Shown: positions 1 through 8,079 of the stretch, piece by piece | Layout: every line of letters starts with the position of its first letter | How positions within the stretch are numbered: the first letter of the stretch is position 1 | The notes under the pieces: model-generated | What the model saw: only the letters and a program-made list of their open reading frames with translations | Database searches by the model: none | What the model was told of the DNA's origin: nothing | Origin: CAZHYV01 sp964537055 | GTDB lineage: Bacteria; Myxococcota_A; Polyangia; Palsa-1104; JAEUJZ01 | Length of the DNA: 64,000 bases | NCBI GenBank assembly: GCA_964537055.1 | Contig: CAZHYV010000005.1 | Coordinates: 1 to 64,000, forward strand | Direction of reading: 5' to 3' | Program-made: the position numbers and the translations under genes

Positions 1-110
1 GCGAAACAGCAGGGGTTCTTGCTATAAGGGGAACGTTTCGCCTACCCTTCTCGACTGAGGCTTCAGCCCTGATAAGGCTTTTGTCCCTGGTTCGAGTCCA
101 GGTACACCCC
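1..110 (+). pseudogene. tRNA-Ile(GAT) 3'-half fragment in a repeated module, copy 1
   Basis: Positions 61-110 read like the 3' half of an isoleucine tRNA. There is an anticodon arm (AGCC 65-68, 7-nt loop 69-75, GGCT 76-79) with anticodon GAT at 71-73, a T arm (CCTGG 86-90, TTCGAGT loop, CCAGG 98-102) and an acceptor strand TACACCC at 103-109. The matching 5' half (GGGTGTA plus D arm) is not seen. In its place is a block (1-55) that recurs identically at 2664-2718. The window edge cuts the module, so upstream sequence is unknown. It is probably a non-functional tRNA remnant or a tRNA-derived repeat. Confidence 0.6.
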
Positions 111-354
111 TCTCATCACTGACTATAAACTGAAAAGCATTTAGATCGTTCGCGGGTACTTTTTTATTTGAGGAGCGATTCACCTACCCAGGCCGGGCTC
201 TCCTTTCAGTTTACTCCAGCACTTGAGCTATTTTTTCTGTTGGTTTTGGAGAAACTCTGGCGCTGCATAATAAGACAGAGGCGTTGTAAAGGATTCATGT
301 CCAAGGCCCTGCGAAACCATACGCAGACTTGCTCCAGCTTGGACTGTGATGTTT
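111..354. other. Gene-free stretch after the tRNA fragment
   Basis: Nothing convincing is seen here. The open frames that cross it lack ribosome-binding sites and recognisable protein character. It lies downstream of the minus-strand toxin gene. Confidence 0.5.
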
Positions 355-747
355 TTAACGGAGGAGTTCGATTCGAAGATCTGTATCGATCTTTTTCCAA
401 ATCTTATCGGTGGTGAGAACCGTTGCTTGTTTTACGAAGGCTGTAGCTAGACAAGCGCGATCGCCTAAAGAAAGCCCCCATTGTTTTGTAGAGGTTATTA
501 GCAGGGCCGTTTGCAAAGCCAATTCTTCGTCAAATAAAATCACTTGTAGCTGTAGAATAGAAGGTAGAGCCATCACCTTATCTTTAGGGACGTTTTGCAA
601 AAGCAGACGTGCAGCAATTTCCGCCAAGTTCACAGAACAAAGAAAACATTCTGCTTCTTCCAAAACCTGTAACACGCGATCACTTCCTTTTTCACGCTGT
701 AATAAGGCAAGAAGCGCACTTGCATCAAGAACAAACCGGGTTTTCAT
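355..747 (-). CDS. vapC: PIN-domain toxin, VapC-like
   Basis: This is a 130-residue PIN-domain protein, the usual length for VapC toxins, which are Mg2+-dependent ribonucleases that cut tRNA or rRNA. The acidic residues expected of the active site are visible: D8 in the N-terminal 'FVLDAS' motif, E43, D96 in 'SLGDRACLA' and D114. It overlaps the upstream antitoxin gene by four bases, which indicates translational coupling in a vapBC operon. Family assignment rests on motif pattern and operon arrangement; the RNA target cannot be read from sequence. Confidence 0.85.
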   Translation of the reverse strand: MKTRFVLDASALLALLQREKGSDRVLQVLEEAECFLCSVNLAEIAARLLLQNVPKDKVMALPSILQLQVILFDEELALQTALLITSTKQWGLSLGDRACLATAFVKQATVLTTDKIWKKIDTDLRIELLR

Positions 748-1004
748 TTGTGTCTCTTATATTCTTTTGCAGCAGCAGTACGGCGTTCTGCAATCAATTC
801 ATCTGCCAGGGAGGGTGCTCCTTCTAGCCAGGGAGCGAGCAGATTTTGCAATTCATGGACCGCTTCTTTGATAGGAACGACACGAAATCCCTCTCCTTCC
901 GTCTTGATCATCCAATTCGTTCCATCTTTCATATGAAGTAGCTTGCGAATGGCTGCTGGAATGACAAAGCGACCCCCATGGGTCAAGCGAACTGTGGCTT
1001 GCAT
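744..1004 (-). CDS. vapB: AbrB/SpoVT-type antitoxin, VapB-like
   Basis: An 86-residue protein with an N-terminal swapped-hairpin AbrB domain ('VRLTHGGRFVIPAAIRK'), followed by a helical tail that would bind the PIN toxin. The frame is open to 1142, but a GGGAGGT ribosome-binding site lies nine bases before the ATG at 1004, and the domain begins exactly there, so I chose this start. Such antitoxins neutralise VapC and repress their own promoter. It is coupled to the toxin gene through an ATGA overlap. Confidence 0.85.
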   Translation of the reverse strand: MQATVRLTHGGRFVIPAAIRKLLHMKDGTNWMIKTEGEGFRVVPIKEAVHELQNLLAPWLEGAPSLADELIAERRTAAAKEYKRHK

Positions 1005-1302
1005 AAAATCTACCTCCCAAGCAATAATGGCTGGTATTTTATTATGGTTCAAGAAAAAAAATGGCAACGATGTATAGCCTTTTGTATCAAAGGCAATGCT
1101 CTTTTCTGGAACCTCGTTCGCTTTTGTGCCAAACACAGACAAGTCGCTCGCTCTTGGATATTCTGAGGATCCGGGTATTTAAATCCGCCTTCGTTACGAA
1201 TCCATCTAGACTACCCACTGCTCCATCGATTGTATAGACAATAATTCAAGAGGTTATACTGTGGCTTAAATTGAAAGCCTTGCTTTTTCCGCAATATAAG
1301 AT

Positions 1303-2463
1303 ATGTTATCTAGCATGAAAAATGTATTTCTTATTTTTACTGCTTGTACATTCATATCGTTGTCTGCTTGTAAGGAACCTGCACCCCTGCTGGAAGTAGA
1401 GGTAGATCTTCCATCGATTGCTCAAGTCACTCGAATCGGTACCTATAGTTATGCACCCTCAAGCGAGGAATTATGGATTGATTCTTCTAGTGGGATCTCT
1501 CATATACGAGGGAACCTCGCTCAACATTTTGCGCTTCCTGTTCGTGCTAACGGTATAGAAGGCACAAATCCAAACAATGTTTGGGTTCTTACATTGAACA
1601 ATGTATTATTTCATTTTAATGGGAAAAACTGGCACAGACTTGCCTTAAATGCATCTTCTCCATCCGATGAACAAGGCTCCCCCCAAGAAAGTTGTAACAG
1701 ATTATGGATAGCCGATGAGTATGATGTCTGGATAGGCTGTAGTAGTAACGCTGTCGGGGTAGGTCCTAACAGCGGAGTTGTCTATCATTATACCGGTACA
1801 GAACTAGTACGACTTCAAATTCCAGAAATGAGCACTCATGAAAATAATCAAATGCTAACTAAAATGGCCGGAACCTCCTCAAAAAATATCTGGTTTTTTT
1901 ATGAAAGTTACACCGAGTACGAGACGCCTACAAGTTCTAGGATGATCCACTGGAATGGAGAGTTTTTTGAGAAAAGCGTATTGCTACCCGATCATCGTTA
2001 CGCTGCAGGGTGGTCTTCGTCCTCTATACGAGTGAATGAAAATGGAGAGTTATCTCTTATCGCCTATGACACACAACAATCAGAGCGAGAACAAGGGGTT
2101 CCAAACCATTATTATATTCTTACTCTTAGCAATTCTACATGGAGCGAAATAAAGCTTGGCGTTTTAGAAAAAGACCCTGATCCATGGCCTCCTCATGATG
2201 GAAATATCGTACTTTTAGGACCGACCGAGCAGGAAGTTTTGATCAGCTGTAGGCAGGAAGTTTCTGGAAGCAGCTCTACAGAATGGAGTCTTTGTAAGCC
2301 TAGCAGCAATAAAATTAGTTATATCTTTCCTAGCATCTCCGAACTTTATTGGTTTTTAAGAGAGTCACCAGATAGACAAACCTTTTTTGTTAAAAGAGGG
2401 AATAGTATTATCACGCTGAATCCACAAACATGGCAAGAAAAGCTCTTCTTTTCTCCAAAATAG
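1303..2463 (+). CDS. Hypothetical lipoprotein with propeller-like repeats
   Basis: A 386-residue exported lipoprotein. A hydrophobic signal (residues 5-22) ends in a lipobox 'LSAC' with the lipidated Cys at about 23. The next residue is Lys, not Asp, so outer-membrane sorting would be expected under the Lol rule. The body has repeated 'NVWVLTLNN', 'DVWIGCSSN' and 'NIWFFYESY' patterns, each followed by an H-W-N/F-N-G segment. This resembles the beta-propeller (BNR/kelch-like) exoproteins common in myxobacteria. An alternative start is ATG 1315. No catalytic motif is visible, and function is unknown. Confidence 0.7.
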   Translation: MLSSMKNVFLIFTACTFISLSACKEPAPLLEVEVDLPSIAQVTRIGTYSYAPSSEELWIDSSSGISHIRGNLAQHFALPVRANGIEGTNPNNVWVLTLNNVLFHFNGKNWHRLALNASSPSDEQGSPQESCNRLWIADEYDVWIGCSSNAVGVGPNSGVVYHYTGTELVRLQIPEMSTHENNQMLTKMAGTSSKNIWFFYESYTEYETPTSSRMIHWNGEFFEKSVLLPDHRYAAGWSSSSIRVNENGELSLIAYDTQQSEREQGVPNHYYILTLSNSTWSEIKLGVLEKDPDPWPPHDGNIVLLGPTEQEVLISCRQEVSGSSSTEWSLCKPSSNKISYIFPSISELYWFLRESPDRQTFFVKRGNSIITLNPQTWQEKLFFSPK

Positions 2464-2640
2464 GAGTCATCGCTCAATAACATTTGTCCCCCACCCTTCC
2501 TGCGCTTGCCTCTCCATAACTCGTCGCCCGATATAATAATAAAGCAGGATGAGTTTCTCATTGATCGCTAGCACAGCTTCTGATTGAGAAGAACGGATTT
2601 GGGTTAAGATCTCTCTAATTCTTAAGTACTGAACGCCCAT
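2464..2640. other. Intergenic, no gene seen
   Basis: No convincing coding region or structural RNA is visible. It separates the lipoprotein gene from the inverted-repeat element. Confidence 0.4.
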
Positions 2641-2842
2641 CCAATCGTTCCCCTGGTAAGTAGGCGAAACAGCAGGGGTTCTTGCTATAAGGGGAACGTT
2701 TCGCCTACCCTTCTCGACGGGAACTGCACCCCTGATAAGGCTGAGGTCCCTGGTTCGAGTCCAGGTACACCCATTTTTTATCAGTAATTTTAGGCACTTA
2801 CAAAGTTATATAAGTACCCTCCCTGGTCAGGGGAACGATTGG
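2641..2842. repeat. MITE-like inverted-repeat element with internal hairpin and tRNA fragment
   Basis: A 15-bp perfect inverted repeat (CCAATCGTTCCCCTG at 2641-2655 and its complement at 2828-2842) bounds about 200 bp without a gene. Inside is a second perfect 11-bp inverted repeat (2660-2670 with 2698-2708, GTAGGCGAAAC) and a tRNA-Ile 3' half. The motif GGGGAACGATTG occurs twice at the right end. A related GGGGAACGTTTCG lies in the internal hairpin. The layout resembles a small non-autonomous mobile element, but no target-site duplication is obvious. Confidence 0.5.
2664..2773 (+). pseudogene. tRNA-Ile(GAT) 3'-half fragment in a repeated module, copy 2
   Basis: This copy aligns without gaps to positions 1-110. 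The first 55 bases are identical, the anticodon region differs at several bases, and the T arm and acceptor strand are again identical. The anticodon loop with GAT is at 2732-2738, the T arm at 2749-2765, and the acceptor strand at 2766-2772 with A as discriminator. One base of the 3' anticodon stem no longer pairs. No 5' tRNA half is present. A run of six T follows. Confidence 0.6.
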
Positions 2843-2981
2843 GGAACGATTGAACTATGCTGCTTCTGCCATCCTTTCTTTCCTTAGTTGGGGGCGGAGA
2901 TGCCTTCTTCAAATCTTATGAAAGGTGAGATACCACTTGCGATTCCGAACCTCATTATCTTCCTCTGCAAAATCATCCTGC
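2843..2981. other. Intergenic, no gene seen
   Basis: A short plus-strand open frame crosses this region into the racemase gene, but it runs antisense to that gene and has no family resemblance. I treat the stretch as the 3' flank of the racemase gene. Confidence 0.4.
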
Positions 2982-3689
2982 TTAGGTGGGACTTGGTAAT
3001 CTATTGGCCCAAGCCACAGCATATTCTGCATGAATGGTGGTGGTGTCGAAAAGAGGAAATAAGAAATTTTCTGCCTCAATTAATAGCATAATCTCAGTAC
3101 AGCCTAAGATGATGCCCTCAGCTCCACATGCTCTTAGGTTGTCTATGATTTGTTCATATTTCTTTCGAGAAGATGGGTGAATCATTCCATGGCAAAGCTC
3201 ATCATAAATGATTCGATGGATTTGCGATCTCTCTTCTTCTGGAGGTACCACCACTTCAATGCCAAAACGCCGTTTCAAGCGTCCACGATAAAAGTCTTGT
3301 TCCATGGTAAAACGAGTGCCCAGAAGACCCACCCGCTTGAGACCAGCTTGCAGGATTTTCTCTGCAGTTGCATCGGCGATATGAAGAAGCGGGATAGAAA
3401 CAACCGCTTCGATCTGTTCCGCAAGCTTATGCATCGTATTGGTGCATAGTACGATGCAGTCAGCACCTCCGCTCTCCACTTGTTTTGCCGCCTCTGAAAG
3501 TAAATTGCCCAATTGATTCCATGCACCTTGATGCTGGAGCTTTTCGATCTCGGCAAAATCTACGGTGACCATTAAACTCTTCGCATTATGATGGCCTCCA
3601 AGGTTTCGCTTTGTTGCTTGGTTGATGAGTCGGTAGTATTCAGCCGAAGATTCCCAGCTCATCCCACCAATGAGTCCGATTGTTTTCAT
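2982..3689 (-). CDS. Aspartate/glutamate racemase family protein
   Basis: A 235-residue protein of the cofactor-independent amino-acid racemase family (RacD/YgeA type). The N-terminal 'IGLIGGMSWESSAEYY' signature and the two catalytic-cysteine motifs 'VLCTNTMH' (about residue 82) and 'LGCTEIML' (about 197) are intact. Length and motif spacing are normal. Such enzymes interconvert L- and D-amino acids; D-aspartate or D-glutamate could feed peptidoglycan synthesis, but the substrate cannot be assigned. It has no operon partner. A tRNA 3' fragment lies just upstream on the same strand. Confidence 0.85.
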   Translation of the reverse strand: MKTIGLIGGMSWESSAEYYRLINQATKRNLGGHHNAKSLMVTVDFAEIEKLQHQGAWNQLGNLLSEAAKQVESGGADCIVLCTNTMHKLAEQIEAVVSIPLLHIADATAEKILQAGLKRVGLLGTRFTMEQDFYRGRLKRRFGIEVVVPPEEERSQIHRIIYDELCHGMIHPSSRKKYEQIIDNLRACGAEGIILGCTEIMLLIEAENFLFPLFDTTTIHAEYAVAWANRLPSPT

Positions 3690-4075
3690 TTTAAATAAAC
3701 CAAATAGATAATTGATAAAAGCAACGTCTTAAAAAAGAAAATTTGGGACATGAGGATTTGAACCTCAAGCCCCTAGTCCGTCAGGCTAGTCTATCGAAAT
3801 GAAAAAAACAAGGGCTTCACCTTGCGGCTGATGAGAATGTCTTTTTTTGGACCAGTTACGCTGATAAAGACGGAGATAGAAGCGCATAAGGAGAATAGAC
3901 TCGTAGTAGGTTTGAGATGATAAATTGGTACAGCTATCGATTGAGCTTTCGAACCAAATCTTGACTTTCTTTCTTTTCTCGCAGTATGAACTGAAACTGC
4001 TATAAAATTAAGCCCTTAAAAGAAACACTTTGCTTCCATTATACACTCTAGCGGGAGTAGCAGAGGAGAAAACCA
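3690..4075. other. Intergenic region holding a tRNA fragment
   Basis: Apart from the tRNA remnant at 3745-3789 and the ribosome-binding site of the next gene (GAGGAG, about 4062), nothing is recognised in this stretch. Confidence 0.4.
3745..3789 (-). pseudogene. 3' half of a tRNA (possible anticodon GAC)
   Basis: On the minus strand this reads as an anticodon stem CTAG/CTAG, a loop that could present GAC, a short variable loop, a perfect T arm (TGAGG, TTCAAAT loop, CCTCA; plus-strand 3751-3767) and an acceptor strand TGTCCC (3745-3750). No complementary GGGACA 5' acceptor strand or D arm is found upstream on that strand. I call it a 3' remnant of the sort left by integration into tRNA genes. 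Anticodon identity is uncertain because the stem-loop closing pair is C-A. Confidence 0.5.
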
Positions 4076-6217
4076 ATGCAATACCGAAGATTAGCTCGAT
4101 TCGTACTACTTGCTGTAAGTACACTCACAACTCTAGTAACGTGCACTAAAAGTAACAACGAGACAACCCAAACGAATCCATTTTCACGGAGCAATATAGA
4201 AAAAGCGCTACAGCTGCTGGGAAGACCGGGCCCTGGAACTCCTGAGTTTGAGGACAAACTTTACACCTACCTTAAGTTTGAACCTAATGAGATGAGCAGC
4301 ACGCTGCTAAAACAGTTGGAAGCGGATGATACAATTCGAGTCATGGATTTTCCCTTCGCGAACGGCGAGCTCTATACAGACGAATTCGCACTGAATGAAG
4401 AGAAGATGGAAACCCTCAAAGATGGTTGGCTTTATGCGGTGATGAAAAAGAACAACCCCTTGGTCAACGCGTTGAAGGCAGCGACTGATCTCCATACGAC
4501 CGAACTCGATGAGCTTTATCTTCCTGAGGAATCCGATGAGGAACTGCAACTCCAGATATTGCGGCAAGCTGGCTATGATGTAGACACACCCGAAGAAGAT
4601 GACCAGCAACCCCAAGCATTAAGCGACGCTAGCGAGATTGAATCGAAGGCTTCGAGCCTAAGCTTTCGTATTTGCCTTTTTAAAAGACCCACGGGTTATG
4701 TTCGATACTGGGACAACCAATTTGGCCGTTTGGAGCCCGTAAGAAATATGCAAGTGTGGGGTCTTGTGTTTGGCATCCCTGTGCATACCTTCACGGATGC
4801 AAATGGTTACTATCGCTTTCCGTGGCGCTTTAATGTGGGCACCATCATGGGGACGCACGCGAAAAATCCCAGGGTGAATGTCAAACCACTGAATACTCAT
4901 GGAACTGTCATCCAAGTCATTCCTCAGCTGATTGGAAATTTTATTGCAGGCTCCGTCCACATCAAGGGTTGGGTTGGCAGTTGTGCGATGCGGAATGAAG
5001 TTAATTTTCATTTCGAGGAGCATAAACAAAATCGATATTGGAGCCAAATTCTGAATGCGGTTTACTTTCATGATCTTTACTCGCAGCAACAAGGGATCCC
5101 AAGCGCCCCTACGGATCACTTGGTCATCTATGCACAATGGGCCAATACAACCAATCGTGGTGATTTTGGGAGTGCTGGTGCGCCCATGCTCTACCATCTC
5201 ACGGGTGGACGCTTCACGGATGGCTTGCTTGGCGCTTTGTTTGATTTCTCGCCGACAGCCAGCGTTTTAGGTTTGCTGCACGGGCTCCTCCCTGATATTA
5301 CCCTGCGAGTAACGGGTGATTATGAACCAAGTGATTATGAACCAAGACTGGCCCAGACGGTTTTTCATGAGCTGGCCCATGCAAGCCACTTTCGGAGAGT
5401 GAACGCCGATTTCTGGCTCGATCTGATGGCTGCTGCGACATTCCACGGGAACGATGCGTGTAAATTCTACGGTTGTGGTGGTAAAACGGATGATGGCAAT
5501 GTCCAAGTCGCTGAAAGTTGGGCCGAATATATGGGCACCTACAATGCACTTTTGCGATATCCCAACGGCAAAAAGGAGAGTCAGTATTTTAAGAGCCAAC
5601 TTTTGGATAGTCGAGTGCGGTTTGATAAAGCGTTAGAAGAAGAAGAATGGTTTGCGAATGAGTGGATTCCAACTGGCATCTACAACGATCTCAAAGATAC
5701 CGTCAACACCGCAACCGAACCCTTTGATAAGATAGGAGGAGCGAGCATTCAGCAAATGTACAATGTTTTGAATTCAGATGTGGATAGTATGTGCAAATAC
5801 CAGAATGAGTTCCTGCGCCTTTATCCCAGATATGCCCGGGCCGATGTGGAGAGCATTTTTGCAGAACACGGTATTACTGGATGCCCAGTGCCGACAGTTG
5901 ATTTGGTAGTACAGTCTATGAGCCGGAATAGGAGTTCTTACGATATTACATTCTGTAATTATGGAACGGGAGTAGGAACAGGCACATTTTTATTTCTGAC
6001 CACAAACGTTACTACGGGCCAATCCTATGAATCGCCAGCTTTGTATCCATATTCGGTTCCAACACCAGGCACATGCGTAAAGGCCGGGAGCTTAACCTGC
6101 TTTCTCATCGGTGACCCAGGTTGCAATCTACCTATTACCGTCACAGTGAAAATTGATTCACGTAATACTGTTGCTGAAACAAATGAAAATAATAATACAC
6201 TGACGGTTTCTTTCTAA
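4076..6217 (+). CDS. Zinc-metallopeptidase-like lipoprotein with C-terminal CARDB-like domain
   Basis: A 713-residue exported lipoprotein. The signal peptide ends in the lipobox 'LVTC' (C23) followed by Thr. A strong GAGGAG precedes the ATG. A carboxypeptidase-regulatory-like beta segment appears around residues 220-260. The HExxH motif is H431-E-L-A-H435, and 'AESWAEYMG' with E480 is a plausible third zinc ligand, giving a gluzincin-like site. The last 100 residues ('VDLVVQSMS' to 'VAETNENNNTLTV') look like a CARDB adhesion-type domain. It could be a surface protease, but substrate and activity are unknown. An exact 15-bp in-frame tandem duplication (5316-5345) encodes SDYEP repeats. Confidence 0.7.
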   Translation: MQYRRLARFVLLAVSTLTTLVTCTKSNNETTQTNPFSRSNIEKALQLLGRPGPGTPEFEDKLYTYLKFEPNEMSSTLLKQLEADDTIRVMDFPFANGELYTDEFALNEEKMETLKDGWLYAVMKKNNPLVNALKAATDLHTTELDELYLPEESDEELQLQILRQAGYDVDTPEEDDQQPQALSDASEIESKASSLSFRICLFKRPTGYVRYWDNQFGRLEPVRNMQVWGLVFGIPVHTFTDANGYYRFPWRFNVGTIMGTHAKNPRVNVKPLNTHGTVIQVIPQLIGNFIAGSVHIKGWVGSCAMRNEVNFHFEEHKQNRYWSQILNAVYFHDLYSQQQGIPSAPTDHLVIYAQWANTTNRGDFGSAGAPMLYHLTGGRFTDGLLGALFDFSPTASVLGLLHGLLPDITLRVTGDYEPSDYEPRLAQTVFHELAHASHFRRVNADFWLDLMAAATFHGNDACKFYGCGGKTDDGNVQVAESWAEYMGTYNALLRYPNGKKESQYFKSQLLDSRVRFDKALEEEEWFANEWIPTGIYNDLKDTVNTATEPFDKIGGASIQQMYNVLNSDVDSMCKYQNEFLRLYPRYARADVESIFAEHGITGCPVPTVDLVVQSMSRNRSSYDITFCNYGTGVGTGTFLFLTTNVTTGQSYESPALYPYSVPTPGTCVKAGSLTCFLIGDPGCNLPITVTVKIDSRNTVAETNENNNTLTVSF
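5316..5345 (+). repeat. Exact 15-bp tandem duplication within a gene
   Basis: The unit GTGATTATGAACCAA occurs twice back to back and keeps the reading frame, giving adjacent 'DYEPS' and 'DYEPR' segments in the metallopeptidase-like lipoprotein. This is consistent with recent slippage. Confidence 0.85.
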
Positions 6218-6425
6218 CACCTGGCTCTAGATACAAAATATCATCCTCCCTCTTTTTCTCTAGATGATGAGGATATGCTAATTGGAAAATTAAAATTCAA
6301 CTACACAATCAACGTCACCTCCCTCTTTATATTGATCCTTGATATGAAGTTCATTTCCTGGATGGGGGAAGGAAAGATGAGAGGTTTGCTGTCTTTTTAA
6401 GCAACGAGCGTATAAAGTGTATTTT

Positions 6426-7280
6426 ATGAAAAACAACCCTGTCGTATGCCTGATACGAGGACGCAAGCAAAAACTTTTCACCCTCGCTATCCTAGCTCTT
6501 GCTGCCTTTTCTTACATTGCGGCTCAGGCATCAAAGCGTTCTCCTCAGCAATCTCGTTCCAAAATCACAGACATAAATGCTATCGTGTTAAAGGCAGTAG
6601 CAGAAATGCCGGACGGCGGAGGCTATGGCACCCCCGCAGCAGGACAGGCCCTGATCGATGCGATCCACATCGGCTCCAATTTGATGATCGCTTCGTCCCA
6701 TGCTCAGCCCAGCTTCTGTACCAGCGCAACGTATCTCGTCTTTTTGCGCACGCTCGCACGACTACGCGAAGCTGGTCGGCTCAACCTTCCTATCGCTGTA
6801 CTCAAGCTGCTAGCTCCACCATCCTCGCTCGACTCATTATACAAGGATGACGGCAAGGGATTGTGGGGAAGATGGAATGCCAACGGCCCCAGCACCGCGG
6901 TGATGTTCCATCAACTGGGCATTGGATCGAATTTTAGCGACTGGTCGAAGAAAAAACCCGGCGATTTCATGAAGATTTGGTGGACGGACGAGGTCGGCGC
7001 CAAAGAGCGCGGACACTCTGTCATCTACTTGGGTGAGCGCCTACACCCACAAACCCAAGAGCCCGAGATCCAGTACTTCTCCAGCAATCGGCCTCACGGC
7101 TATACGCGTTCTTGGGTTGCTCGCTCCCGCATCAAGCATGCGATTTTTTCCCGGCTTACGACGCCAGAAAACCTATCCCAAGCTCTCTCTCTGCCCGAGT
7201 TCGATGCCTATCTGGCGTCTCTGCTTAAAGTTGAATCAAGCTACGAAGAAGCCAAACAGCGTGCTGGGGTCACGGACTGA
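6426..7280 (+). CDS. Secreted protein, putative NlpC/P60- or CHAP-like Cys-His hydrolase
   Basis: A 284-residue exported protein. The frame opens with GTG 6417, but ATG 6426 gives a normal signal peptide (basic start, hydrophobic stretch to about residue 31). 'SFCTSATYLVF' supplies a candidate catalytic Cys (C98). 'KPGDFMKIWW' followed by 'GHSVIYLG' supplies a candidate His (H197). This order and the 'PGDF' and 'GHS-hydrophobic' motifs are typical of NlpC/P60 and CHAP cell-wall hydrolases. Overall similarity is weak by eye, so the enzyme class is an inference. It follows the metallopeptidase lipoprotein by about 200 bp. Confidence 0.55.
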   Translation: MKNNPVVCLIRGRKQKLFTLAILALAAFSYIAAQASKRSPQQSRSKITDINAIVLKAVAEMPDGGGYGTPAAGQALIDAIHIGSNLMIASSHAQPSFCTSATYLVFLRTLARLREAGRLNLPIAVLKLLAPPSSLDSLYKDDGKGLWGRWNANGPSTAVMFHQLGIGSNFSDWSKKKPGDFMKIWWTDEVGAKERGHSVIYLGERLHPQTQEPEIQYFSSNRPHGYTRSWVARSRIKHAIFSRLTTPENLSQALSLPEFDAYLASLLKVESSYEEAKQRAGVTD

Positions 7281-7299
7281 GCTGAGAAATAAAGGAATT

Positions 7300-7318
7300 G
7301 CTTCTCGATAGGAGAAGC
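7300..7318. terminator. Hairpin between convergent genes
   Basis: A stem of seven pairs (GCTTCTC with GAGAAGC, loop GATAG) lies between the ends of two convergent genes. No T run follows, so terminator function is tentative. Confidence 0.3.
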
Positions 7319-7335
7319 CCTCATCTAAGGGGAAT

Positions 7336-7947
7336 CTACAAGTCTTTACAGATTCTTTCGGCTGCTTCGAGTGCTCTTGTTTTTTCATCAAAATCTGAAG
7401 TGTCTTTTGCTTTTTGGATCGCCATTGAACATCGTGCTGCTTTAGAATGATGTTGGTACAGCATGTACCCTCCTGCGCCAGCTCCCCCTACCGCTATTCC
7501 AGCTGCCCCGGCTTGTAGTGTAGCACTTCTGGCCGTGTTCCCAAAATCTGCCAGCCCATGTTCTAGTGCCGCAATCCGTCCGGCATGTCCTTGGAGACGA
7601 TCCATTACACCTGATACGTGCTGGTACTCTCCTACAGAATCGATGGCTGTTTCAACCATTCCCTCATCCGCAAAAGGAACAATCCGAATTGGATCGGGAA
7701 CCCCCGCTTGATCTCGTATAGCTAGGTATGCTGAGGTTTCAGCATTTCTTGCTTGGAGGACAGCTTCATTAAGTGAGGGACTTACTCCATACCTGGCCCT
7801 TTCTAATGTAGTCGCCTCAGCACCTACCTCAGCCGCCTCGGTAGCTATCTCAGCCGCTCTGGCGCCCCCTAAAACTTCAAACAGCGAGCAGCCGGCAAAG
7901 AATATTCCAAAGAAAAATAGGATACATAAAGAGGTCTTTGTTTTCAT
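7336..7947 (-). CDS. Hypothetical lipoprotein
   Basis: A 203-residue lipoprotein with signal peptide and lipobox 'FAGC' (C20, then Ser). The mature part begins with an Ala/Glu-rich helical stretch (residues 28-50). It has a glycine/alanine-rich hydrophobic segment at about 145-165 ('AGIAVGGAGAGGYMLY') and ends in a charged helix with two cysteines. No family is recognised. The glycine-rich hydrophobic segment inside a lipoprotein recalls the 16-20 kb array proteins, but the rest does not align. Downstream is a convergent gene. Confidence 0.65.
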   Translation of the reverse strand: MKTKTSLCILFFFGIFFAGCSLFEVLGGARAAEIATEAAEVGAEATTLERARYGVSPSLNEAVLQARNAETSAYLAIRDQAGVPDPIRIVPFADEGMVETAIDSVGEYQHVSGVMDRLQGHAGRIAALEHGLADFGNTARSATLQAGAAGIAVGGAGAGGYMLYQHHSKAARCSMAIQKAKDTSDFDEKTRALEAAERICKDL

Positions 7948-8079
7948 GGCATGAACTATAGCTTGTTTTTTTCTATAGACAACTCTTTTCCGGGGCAGCT
8001 CACTAAAAATATCGATGCCTCAAGAGTACACTTTCGAGTTGGGCTAGATCCGAGTATACGACCTGATTTGGATGAGACT

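Noticed and set aside
168..416. Open frames of 60-80 codons on both strands near 168-416
   Set aside because: No ribosome-binding site or family likeness, and they overlap the toxin gene antisense.
410..871. 153-codon plus-strand frame
   Set aside because: Antisense shadow of the vapBC pair, which has clear family motifs.
3745..3789. Complete tRNA or tmRNA gene
   Set aside because: No 5' acceptor strand or D arm is found, and the acceptor sequence does not match tmRNA.
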